From positions 1 through 33,199 of the forward strand of contig JAQBGW010000131.1 of NCBI GenBank assembly GCA_032128415.1: a stretch of 33,199 bases of DNA, given 5' to 3'. This stretch comes from Ga0077527 sp032128415 (GTDB taxonomy: Bacteria > Pseudomonadota > Gammaproteobacteria > Burkholderiales > SG8-41). The position numbers were made by a program, and so were the translations under genes. Below the pieces are notes generated by a model. That model searched no databases, was not told the origin of the DNA, and was given only the letters and a program-made list of their open reading frames with translations. Positions 1 through 8,400 of this stretch are shown here, piece after piece (positions within the stretch are counted from its first letter, which is position 1; each line of letters opens with the position of its first letter).

Positions 1-232
1 GCCCAGGGCTTTGTCGCGCGCCTTGCCAATATTCGCGATATTGGCTGCGTCGCGCTTCGCGCCCTGAGCCAAAATCGTGCCAGCGCAACATGGATTTCAT
101 TGTGTTAGGGGCTCTAAGCACAGAAGCGGTGAGCGGGCGTGCTGTTGAGGCGGGCAGCGACCGAATTTTTCGTCCGCCAATTTTGTCTGTGTTGGTCTGC
201 AAAAAAGTGCGCAATTCTAGCATGCGCAGCAG
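1..232. other. Left-edge stretch without a supported gene
   Basis: No complete gene is supported here. Positions 25-45 form a perfect inverted repeat (GCCAATAT, 5-base loop, ATATTGGC). It is nested in an outer pair, CAGGGC at 4-9 and GCCCTG at 61-66, that shares its centre. Two frames stay open at the left edge. The plus frame runs from base 1 to a TAG at 106-108. A minus frame reads AQGAKRDAANIANIGKARDK but has no good start. Because the DNA is nearly palindromic both strands look plausible, so I do not call a gene. Positions 109-200 show nothing I recognise. 201-228 is the probable priA terminator. Confidence 0.3.
201..228 (-). terminator. Probable intrinsic terminator of priA
   Basis: Read on the minus strand, TGCGCA, a 9-base loop and TGCGCA (223-228 and 208-213) are followed by C and a run of six T (206-201). 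It starts 5 bases after the priA stop codon. The stem is short (6 bp) but GC-rich, so it is a moderate candidate. Confidence 0.5.
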
Positions 233-2413
233 TCAAAACTCCGCAGGATCGACATCGAGCGCCCAGCGTACTGTGGAAGTGCCGGGCTGGGACAGACGGA
301 GCTGCCACGCATTCAGAAATGCGCGAAGATCAGCGCGGGTAGTGGCCTGGACCAACAGGTGAGCACGCTCGCGACCCGCCTTGCGCATCATGTTGGCGGG
401 AACCGGCTCGTAAATGGTGATGGCGGGTTTGATGCGGTGAGCCGCGTGCGCCGCACGCTCCAGAAATTGCAACGCGGTTTTCAATTCCCGCGCTTCCGCA
501 CGCAGCAGGGCCTGGTGTATGTAGGGCGGAAAGCCGGCCTGCCGTCGTTCGGCGAGCATTTCACGGGCAAAGGCGTCGAAATTCTGGTTGCGCAAAGCGA
601 CATATAACGGGTGATCAGGGAATTGCGTTTGCACCAGCACTGCGCCCTGTGTTGCACCCCGTCCGGCGCGACCAGACACTTGCGTCAACAGTGCATACAG
701 TCGTTCCGCGGCGCGAAAGTCCATGCTGTAGAGCATGCTGTCGGTGTTGACGATACCGACCAGATTCAGGTGCGGAAAATCATGGCCTTTGGCCAGCACC
801 TGGGTGCCGACGAGGATATCCACCGAACGGTCGTGGATGCGCCCGCGCATGTCTTGCCAGGATGCCTTGGCTCTCAGTGTGTCGCGATCGATGCGCAGAA
901 TGCGGGCTTTCGGAAAATGGCGGGCCAGCGCGGTTTCGATGCGTTGTGTGCCCTGCCCGATCGGCGCGAGATCGGCGTCACCACATTCGGGGCAGGTGGC
1001 GGGCACGGGGCTTTCATGCCCACAATGGTGGCAGCGCAGTTGATGATCACGCTGATGAAGTACCAGCCGCGCGGAGCAGCGTCGGCAGTCGGACATCCAG
1101 CCGCAACTGCCGCACATCAGTACCGGCGCGAAACCGCGCCGGTTGATGAATACCATGCTTTGCTCGCCGCGGGCGAGGCGGTCGCCGATGGCGGCAAGCA
1201 GCGGCGCAGACAAGCCCTCGTCAGGGCGGTGGTGACGCAAGTCGATGCAGGCGATGGCCGGCGGCAGTGCATTGATCCGGTCTTTCAGCGTCAGCAGCTG
1301 GTAGCGGCCATCGATGGCGTTGCGGTAGGTTTCCAGCGCCGGAGTGGCCGAGCCGAGTACCACAGGAATACCCGCGTAGCGGGCGCGCACGACGGCCAGA
1401 TCGCGCGCCGAGTAGCGGAAACCCTCACCCTGCTTGAACGACGCGTCATGCTCTTCGTCAACAATGATCAGGGCGAGCGCAGGTAGCGGCGTAAAAACGG
1501 ATAAACGGGTGCCGAGCACAATGCGCGCCTGTCCGCTATGCGCCGCCTGCCAGCGCGTTGCACGCTCGCCGTCGGCGAGGCCGCTGTGCAAGGTCACTAC
1601 CTGAACAGCGGGAAAACGGGCGATGACCAGCGACTCGAGCTGCGGCGTCAAAGCGATTTCCGGCACCATCAGCAGGATCTGCCCGCCTTCGGCCAGCGTC
1701 GCTGCGATGGCGTGCAAATAGACCTCAGTCTTACCGCTGCCGGTGATGCCCAGCAGCAGCAGCGTCTGAAACGAACCGAGCGCGCTGATGACGGTCTCCG
1801 CAGCCTTTTTTTGTGCCGCCGTCAGCGCTGGTGCAGGATCAGCTGCGCGCACGTATTTGTCGGCAATTGCCACATCTGCAAGCGCGGGCTGCACCCATTC
1901 CTGCCTCAGGAACAGTTTCAGCGCTATCTGTGTTGCGCGACCCAAGCCGCGCAGTGTCGCTGCATCCACGACCGGCGTCGTGCGCAACAGCGCCAGCAGC
2001 CCACGCTGGGCTTGAGCCCGCGCGGGCAAGGCATCGATATCGACAGCGCGGCCTGTGGGCGTCAGCGCATAGGCCGTCGGTGCTGTGGTGCGTATGCGAA
2101 TTCGGCGCAGCGCGGCGGGCAGCGTGGCCATGACGACTGCACCCAGAGGGTGCACGTAGTATCCGGCGGCGAATTCCAGCAGGCGCAGATCGGCGCGTTG
2201 CAGTAGCGGCTCATGATCCAGCAAGGTGATGACGCGCTTGAGACGGTTTTCCGGTAATTCGCTCGCCGCCGGACGCGCGACCACGATACCTACTTGTTGT
2301 CGGCGTCCGAACGGCACCAGCACACGGGCGCCAATGCGCACCGCCGGGTCATCGCAGCGATAATCGAACAGACGCGCTACCGGAACATCAAGCGCTACGC
2401 GGATCAAAGTCAT
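233..2413 (-). CDS. priA: Primosomal protein N' (PriA), replication restart helicase
   Basis: PriA is a 3'-to-5' superfamily 2 DNA helicase that recognises stalled forks and reloads the replisome through the PriB/DnaT/DnaC route. The 726-residue protein has the usual length. The N-terminal 3'-end-binding domain spans about 1-100. Walker A GITGSGKT is at 222-229, the DEEH box at 319-322 and GSATPA near 354. Eight zinc-binding cysteines lie at 434, 437, 443, 446, 461, 464, 474 and 477. Helicase motif VI, QVSGRAGRG, is at 578-586. All catalytic elements are present. The ATG at 2413 has only a weak Shine-Dalgarno sequence. A candidate terminator follows the stop. The 320-bp gap upstream probably holds its promoter. 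Confidence 0.97.
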   Translation of the reverse strand: MTLIRVALDVPVARLFDYRCDDPAVRIGARVLVPFGRRQQVGIVVARPAASELPENRLKRVITLLDHEPLLQRADLRLLEFAAGYYVHPLGAVVMATLPAALRRIRIRTTAPTAYALTPTGRAVDIDALPARAQAQRGLLALLRTTPVVDAATLRGLGRATQIALKLFLRQEWVQPALADVAIADKYVRAADPAPALTAAQKKAAETVISALGSFQTLLLLGITGSGKTEVYLHAIAATLAEGGQILLMVPEIALTPQLESLVIARFPAVQVVTLHSGLADGERATRWQAAHSGQARIVLGTRLSVFTPLPALALIIVDEEHDASFKQGEGFRYSARDLAVVRARYAGIPVVLGSATPALETYRNAIDGRYQLLTLKDRINALPPAIACIDLRHHRPDEGLSAPLLAAIGDRLARGEQSMVFINRRGFAPVLMCGSCGWMSDCRRCSARLVLHQRDHQLRCHHCGHESPVPATCPECGDADLAPIGQGTQRIETALARHFPKARILRIDRDTLRAKASWQDMRGRIHDRSVDILVGTQVLAKGHDFPHLNLVGIVNTDSMLYSMDFRAAERLYALLTQVSGRAGRGATQGAVLVQTQFPDHPLYVALRNQNFDAFAREMLAERRQAGFPPYIHQALLRAEARELKTALQFLERAAHAAHRIKPAITIYEPVPANMMRKAGRERAHLLVQATTRADLRAFLNAWQLRLSQPGTSTVRWALDVDPAEF

Positions 2414-2733
2414 GACGGCGATAGGCTGGGCAGTTAGAGCGCAGTGTTCAAGCGGATTATCCGAATCGCTGCCAACTGGCTAGCCAGCAATGGGTTTTTC
2501 TCGGCAGGCGTGGCTGTGGATAACCTTGTTGATGAACATTCAGACCCTTCCAGCAATCACCTGGGCGACTCCCAGAGATGCCGATCATTACGCCGGGAAA
2601 AAGTAAAAAATACGTTATGAAACAATTAGATATAAACTATTGCCGGGAGTACACCGGGGGTCTTTGATTGGTCTTGCCCGCGTAACCCCTTGCTGTGCAT
2701 AAGATTTTTTGGCCTAGCACCGCTGGAATGCTC
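2414..2733. other. priA-hemE intergenic region with DnaA-box matches
   Basis: This 320-bp gap holds no gene I can support. It contains a perfect 9-mer DnaA box, TGTGGATAA (complement of TTATCCACA), at 2515-2523. A second site at 2694-2702, TGTGCATAA, fits the relaxed consensus TTWTNCACA. An AT-rich tract at about 2598-2642 lies between them and is the likeliest promoter region for priA. I could not pick a convincing -35/-10 pair in it. Confidence 0.45.
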
Positions 2734-3804
2734 TCAATGATACGCGCGGCTCAGCGTATGTACGGCCTCGACCAGCGCAGCAACATGCTCCGGCGGCGTG
2801 AATTGCGAGATGCCATGCCCCAGATTGAATACATGGCCTGCACCGCGCCCGTATTGCTCCAGCACCTTACCCGCTTGCGCTGCGATAGTGGCCGGATTGC
2901 TGAATAAAATGGCTGGATCCAGATTGCCCTGCAGCGCGACTTTTTCGCCGATGCGTAGCCGCGCGGCGGTAAGATTCACCGTCCAGTCGAGTCCGACGGC
3001 ATTGCAACCGATGGCCGCAATATCTTCCAGCCACAAGCCGCCGCCCTTGGTAAATACGATATTGGGTATGGTTTGCCCGTTCCATTCGCGATGCACTCCG
3101 GCAATAACACGTCGCAGGTATTCCAGCGAGAATTCGTGATAGGCCGCATCGGACAGCGCGCCGCCCCAGGTATCGAAGACCATAACGGCCTGGACACCGG
3201 CTTCGATCTGCGCGTTGAGGTAGGCGATGACCGACCGCGAATTGATATCGAGTATCCGATGCAGCAGATCGGGGCGCGTATAGAGCATGCTCTTGATCGT
3301 GCGGAAATCAACGCTGCCGCCGCCTTCAATCATGTAACAGGCCAGCGTGTACGGGCTGCCGGAGAAACCGATTAACGGCACAGAGTTGTTAAGCGCCTGA
3401 CGAATCTGTTTGACGGCATCAATTACGTAGCCCAGCGTTTCGCGCGGCTCCGGCACGCGCAACTGGCGGATAGCAGCTTCGTCGCGCAATGGGCGTTCGA
3501 ATTTTGGGCCTTCGCCTTCCACAAAATACAACCCCAGGCCCATCGCATCCGGGACAGTCAGAATGTCCGAGAAAAGTATGGCAGCATCCAGCGGAAAACG
3601 CGCGAGCGGTTGCAGCGTGACTTCCGTCGCCAGATCCGGATTTTTCGCCAGCCCCAGAAAACTGCCGGCGCGTTGCCGCGTCGCGTTGTACTCCGGCAGA
3701 TATCGTCCAGCCTGGCGCATGATCCACACCGGCGTGTACGGTGTCGGCTGCCGCAGCAGTGCGCGGATCAGCGTATCGTTTTTTAGAGAGTTTTGATTGG
3801 TCAC
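2734..3804 (-). CDS. hemE: Uroporphyrinogen decarboxylase (HemE)
   Basis: HemE decarboxylates the four acetate side chains of uroporphyrinogen III to give coproporphyrinogen III in cytoplasmic heme synthesis. It needs no cofactor. The 356-residue length is normal. The first family signature, PVWIMRQAGRYLPEY, is at 25-39. The second, around FSDILTVPDAMGLGL, carries the key aspartate at residue 80. The start is GTG at 3804 with no obvious Shine-Dalgarno sequence. No ATG in range would keep the N-terminal signature, so GTG is preferred. It lies 120 bp downstream of gltD on the same strand, separated by several hairpins. hemB, another heme gene, lies 17 kb away in this window. Confidence 0.96.
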   Translation of the reverse strand: MTNQNSLKNDTLIRALLRQPTPYTPVWIMRQAGRYLPEYNATRQRAGSFLGLAKNPDLATEVTLQPLARFPLDAAILFSDILTVPDAMGLGLYFVEGEGPKFERPLRDEAAIRQLRVPEPRETLGYVIDAVKQIRQALNNSVPLIGFSGSPYTLACYMIEGGGSVDFRTIKSMLYTRPDLLHRILDINSRSVIAYLNAQIEAGVQAVMVFDTWGGALSDAAYHEFSLEYLRRVIAGVHREWNGQTIPNIVFTKGGGLWLEDIAAIGCNAVGLDWTVNLTAARLRIGEKVALQGNLDPAILFSNPATIAAQAGKVLEQYGRGAGHVFNLGHGISQFTPPEHVAALVEAVHTLSRAYH

Positions 3805-3860
3805 AGTGGGTTAATCACAGCAGGCGTTTCGCAGGCGGTAAGCCCGCCCCGTCAGGGGGC

Positions 3861-3887
3861 AACAGGGACGGCGAAACGCTCCCTGTT
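3861..3887. repeat. Inverted repeat in gltD-hemE spacer
   Basis: AACAGGGA at 3861-3868 and TCCCTGTT at 3880-3887 form an 8-bp stem with an 11-base loop. A longer pair, GCGTTTCGC near 3822 and GCGAAACGC near 3872, can form instead. There is no T-run on the minus strand, so this is not a clear terminator. It is probably an RNA-processing or stability structure upstream of hemE. Confidence 0.4.
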
Positions 3888-3912
3888 CGTATCTTATCCT
3901 TCCGCGGTCAGA

Positions 3913-3938
3913 AATTGCCACGATTCATCGTGGCAATT
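3913..3938. repeat. Perfect 12-bp inverted repeat across the gltD stop codon
   Basis: AATTGCCACGAT at 3913-3924 and ATCGTGGCAATT at 3927-3938 are perfect complements separated by 2 bases. The gltD TGA (3925-3927) sits in the loop, so the last codons of gltD form one arm. No T-run follows on the minus strand. Confidence 0.6.
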
Positions 3939-5352
3939 GCGTAGACCCCATGAGAAATTCATCCACCGCCCGGGCACATTGCCGGCCCTCGCGGATGGCC
4001 CATACCACCAACGACTGACCCCGGCGCATATCACCGGCAGCGAATACCTTGGCCACCGAAGTCTGGTAGTTGTCGGTGTTGGCCTCAACGTTGCTGCGGT
4101 TGTCTGTGGCAACCCCCAGTTGTTGCAGCAGTCCATCCTGCTGCGGACCTACGAAACCCATGGCCAGCAGCACCAGATCGGCTTTCAGAGTGAATTCCGA
4201 TCCCGGCACCTCCTGCATCTGGCCATTTTTCCATTCGACACGTACAGCCACCAGTTTCTCGACCTTGCCCTTACTGCCTTCGAAACGCTTGGTGGCAACC
4301 GCCCAATCGCGTTCGCAGCCTTCCTCATGTGAGCTCGAAGTGCGCAGCTTGATCGGCCAGTACGGCCACACCATGGGTTTGTTTTCCTGCACCGGCGGTT
4401 GCGGCAGCAATTCGAACTGAGTGATGGATGCTGCGCCATGCCGGTTTGAAGTGCCTACGCAATCCGACCCGGTGTCGCCGCCGCCGATGACCACTACATG
4501 TTTGCCGGTGGCCTTGATCTGGCCGGGGATTTTGTCACCCGCGACAATTTTGTTCTGTTGCGGCAGAAACTCCATGGCGAAATGCACCCCGGCGAGCTCG
4601 CGGCCGGGTACCGGCAGGTCGCGCGGTTTTTCTGCCCCACCGGCCATGATGACTGCATCAAACTCATCGATCAGTTGTTGTGCCGGAACCGTGCGGCCGA
4701 TGTCCTGTCCGGTGCGGAACTCGACGCCTTCGCCGCGCATCTGCTCCATGCGCTGATCGATCAGGGATTTTTCCATCTTGAAATCGGGGATACCGTAACG
4801 CAGCAGCCCGCCCGCACGATTCTCTTTCTCGAACACGACCACGGCATGGCCCGCGCGCGCCAGTTGCTGGGCGCAGGCCAGCCCAGCCGGACCGGAACCA
4901 ATCACAGCCACTTTTTTTCCGGACTTGCTCAGGGCCGGCTGCGGTGCGATCCAACCGGATTCCCAGCCCTTGTCGATGATGGCGTGTTCGATGGATTTAA
5001 TGCCAACAGGATCATTGTTGATGTTGAGCGTACAGGCCGCCTCACACGGCGCCGGGCAGACGCGCCCGGTAAATTCCGGAAAATTGTTGGTCGAATGCAA
5101 GGTGTCGAGTGCACGCTGCCAGTCCTGCTTGAAAACGAGATCGTTCCAATCCGGAATGATGTTATTGATTGGACAGCCGCTCATGCTCATGCAGAACGGC
5201 GTGCCGCAGTCCATGCAGCGCGCGCCCTGTACGCCGGCATCGCTGTCGGTCAGGTGATGTACGAATTCGCGCCAGTGCTTGAGCCGTTCCTGCGGCCGAT
5301 CAGCTGCTTCGGTCAGTCGGTCAAACTCCAGAAATCCCGTTACCTTGCCCAT
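3925..5352 (-). CDS. gltD: Glutamate synthase small (beta) subunit
   Basis: GltD takes electrons from NADPH and passes them through FAD and iron-sulfur clusters to the large subunit GltB, which makes glutamate from glutamine and 2-oxoglutarate. The 475-residue protein carries N-terminal cluster cysteines at 46, 49, 54 and 60, then 99, 103 and 107. The FAD-binding GSGPAGLACA is at 152-161. A second dinucleotide fold, VVVIGGGDTGSDCVG, is at about 286-300. The ATG at 5352 lies 63 bases downstream of gltB, with a perfect 7-bp hairpin between. gltB-gltD is the usual order, so the two are surely co-transcribed. The 3' end forms half of an inverted repeat. Confidence 0.96.
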   Translation of the reverse strand: MGKVTGFLEFDRLTEAADRPQERLKHWREFVHHLTDSDAGVQGARCMDCGTPFCMSMSGCPINNIIPDWNDLVFKQDWQRALDTLHSTNNFPEFTGRVCPAPCEAACTLNINNDPVGIKSIEHAIIDKGWESGWIAPQPALSKSGKKVAVIGSGPAGLACAQQLARAGHAVVVFEKENRAGGLLRYGIPDFKMEKSLIDQRMEQMRGEGVEFRTGQDIGRTVPAQQLIDEFDAVIMAGGAEKPRDLPVPGRELAGVHFAMEFLPQQNKIVAGDKIPGQIKATGKHVVVIGGGDTGSDCVGTSNRHGAASITQFELLPQPPVQENKPMVWPYWPIKLRTSSSHEEGCERDWAVATKRFEGSKGKVEKLVAVRVEWKNGQMQEVPGSEFTLKADLVLLAMGFVGPQQDGLLQQLGVATDNRSNVEANTDNYQTSVAKVFAAGDMRRGQSLVVWAIREGRQCARAVDEFLMGSTQLPR

Positions 5353-5374
5353 GTCTTTGCTGTCCCTGAATTCG

Positions 5375-5392
5375 TGCGGCCCGTAGGCCGCA
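5375..5392. repeat. Hairpin between gltB and gltD
   Basis: TGCGGCC (5375-5381), loop CGTA and GGCCGCA (5386-5392) form a perfect 7-bp GC-rich stem. It lies 22 bases upstream of the gltD start, with no T-run. It may set the relative expression of the two subunits by partial attenuation or by protecting an mRNA end; that is inference. Confidence 0.5.
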
Positions 5393-5415
5393 TCCTGCTG
5401 TTTTCAGCGCCGCAA

Positions 5416-8400
5416 TCAAGCAGCGATTTTTTTGCTTTTGGCCGCGAGTTCGCCCAGCGCGCGGCGATATTCGTTCGGGAACACCTTGACGAATTTGCCG
5501 CGCGCTGTGGTCCAGTCGGCCAGAATCTCCCGGGCACGCGCACTGCCGGTGAGTCGCGCATGATTGTCGATGAGCCGCCTGGCGATGGTTTCGTCTGCTT
5601 CGCCCCCATGCCACAGGGCACGCGTCAATTTTGCTTCCTGCTCTGCTTCAAGGAGCAAAGGCTCCAGCGTTACCATGGTGGTGTTGCAGTGCGCGGCAAA
5701 TTGACCGGTTTTGTCATAAATATAAGCGATGCCGCCCGACATGCCGGCGGCGAAATTGCGGCCGGTGGCGCCAAGCACGATCACGGTGCCGCCGGTCATG
5801 TACTCGCAGCCGTGATCACCGACGCCTTCGACCACCGCGTTCGCGCCGGAATTGCGCACGGCAAACCGCTCCCCGGCGACCCCACGGAAGTAGGCGTCAC
5901 CGGCAATGGCGCCATATAGCACAACGTTGCCGGTGATGATGTTCTGCGTCGGTTCGCCGCGGAATTTTGGTGACGGCTGCACAGTGATGCGTCCGCCGGA
6001 TAGCCCCTTGCCGCAGTAATCGTTGGTGTCACCGATCAGTTCCAGGGTAATGCCGCGCGCGAGGAAGGCGCCCAGGCTCTGCCCGGCTGATCCGGCAAAA
6101 CGCACGCGGATGGTGTCGTCCGGCAGGCCTTCGTGTCCGTATTTTTTCGCAATCTCGCCCGAGAGCATGGTACCCACAGTGCGATTGATGTTGCGTATCG
6201 GCATCTCAATGGTGACTTTCTCGCCGCGTGCGAGTGCTGGCTGCGCGAGTTCAATCAGGCGGTGATCAAGCGCCTTGTCCAGACCGTGATCCTGATTTTC
6301 GACATGGTAGCGCGCAACTTCAGACCCGATCTGCGGTTGATGGAAAATACGGCTGAAATCGAGGCCGCGAGACTTCCAGTGCGCAATGCCTTTGCGCGTA
6401 TCGAGCAGGTCGGAACGCCCGATCAGTTCGTTGAACGTGCGGATGCCCAGTTTCGCCATCAGTACGCGAATCTCCTCGGCGACGAAGAAGAAATAATTGA
6501 TGACATGTTCCGGTTTTCCGGAAAATTTCTTGCGCAATACCGGATCCTGCGTAGCTACGCCGACAGGGCAGGTATTGAGATGGCATTTGCGCATCATGAT
6601 GCAACCTTGAGTTACCAGAGGTGCTGTGGCAAAGCCGAATTCGTCGGCGCCGAGCAAGGCGCCGATGATGACGTCGCGCCCGGTCTTCATCTGACCGTCG
6701 ACCTGCACTGCAATGCGGCTGCGCAGGCGGTTCAGCACCAGCGTTTGCTGTGTTTCGGCGAGACCCAGTTCCCACGGCGTGCCGGCATGCTTGATCGACG
6801 ACCACGGACTCGCACCAGTGCCGCCGTCGTGGCCAGAAATGGTGACGTGGTCAGCCTTGGCTTTGGCGACACCCGCAGCCACCGTACCGACACCGACTTC
6901 CGACACCAGCTTGACGCTGATCGAGGCGGCGGTGTTGCTGTTCTTCAGATCGTGAATCAATTGCGCCAGATCTTCGATTGAATAGATGTCATGGTGCGGC
7001 GGCGGTGAAATCAATTCAACCCCCGGTGTCGAATAGCGCAACTCGGCGATGTATTCCGACACCTTGCGGCCAGGCAATTGTCCGCCTTCGCCTGGCTTTG
7101 CGCCCTGCGCCATCTTGATCTGGATCTGCTCGGCGCTGGCCAGATACTCGGCAGTAACGCCGAAACGGCCTGATGCGACTTGCTTGATTTTCGATTTCAG
7201 CGAATCGCCTTCGTGAAGCTCTGTGTAGTTTTCCACACGCGATGCCCCCAGCTTCGATTGCAGCGTCTCGCCGGCTTTGACTGGCAAGTAGCGTTTGCGG
7301 TCTTCGCCGCCTTCACCGGTGTTGGATTTGCCGCCAAGACGATTCATGGCCAGGGCCAGCGATGTGTGGGCCTCGGTTGATATGGAACCCAGCGACATGG
7401 CGCCGGTGGAGAAACGTTTGACGATGTCCGCTGCCGGTTCAACCTCCTCGATCGGCACCGGCTGACACCGGTTGAATCGGAATTCAAACAGGCCGCGGAA
7501 CGTCATGTGCCGCGACGACTGATCGTTGATGATGTCCGCGTATTCCTGATAGGTAGCCGCGCTGTTGGCGCGCGCCGCATGCTGCAACTTGGCGATTGCA
7601 TCCGGCGTCCACATGTGTTCCTCACCGCGTATCCGCCATGCATATTCGCCGCCGGTATCCAGTTCACCCGCCAGTAACGGATCGCCGCCGAAGGCATTGA
7701 TGTGGGTGCGGATAGCTTCTTCTGCGACTTCAAAAACGCCGATGCCGCCGACATTGGATGCAGTACCCGCAAAATACTGGTCAATCAGTGGACGCGACAG
7801 GCCAATGGCTTCGAAAATCTGTGCGCCGGTGTAAGACATATAGGTTGATATGCCCATTTTCGACATGACTTTGCGCAAGCCCTTACCGACGGCCTTGACG
7901 AAGTTCTTGATTGCCTTGTAAGCGTCAACGTTCTCGCCCAGTCGCCCGCTGTCGGCGACATGCAGCACGGTTTCCAGCGCCAGATAGGGATGTACCGCTT
8001 CCGCACCGTAACCACCGAGCAGCGCGAAGTGATGTACTTCCCGCGCCGATCCGGTCTCCACAACCAGACCTGCAGTGGTACGCAGGCCTTTATCGACCAG
8101 ATGATGATGGATTGTCGATAACGCGAGCAGTGCCGGGATGGCGACGTGGTCGCGGTCGATGCGTCGATCCGAAATGATGATGATCGAGTAACCGGCACGC
8201 ACCGCGTCCTCGGCCTGGGCCGCGAGACTGGCCAGTCTTGCTTCGGTCGCCTCCTTGCCCCAGACAACAGGGTAAGTGATGTCGAGTTCACATGACTTGA
8301 ACTTGCCGTCGGTGTAGGCCTCGATGTGACGAATTTTTTCCATCTCGTAGAAATCCAGCACCGGCTGGCTGACTTCAAGGCGGATCGGCGGATTGGTCTC

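Noticed and set aside
611..1486. A 291-codon open frame opposite priA
   Set aside because: It lies wholly antisense to the conserved helicase region of priA and has no family signature.
2645..2660. GGGAGTACACCGGGGG, complementary with one mismatch to 16 bases of the small-RNA terminator (22407-22422)
   Set aside because: It could suggest base-pairing, but the site is intergenic with no known plus-strand transcript, and the terminator stem would compete. Probably chance.
4498..5919. A 473-codon open frame on the plus strand opposite gltD and the end of gltB
   Set aside because: It is antisense to two certain genes, shows no recognisable motif, and spans their junction. High-GC genes often leave such open shadows.
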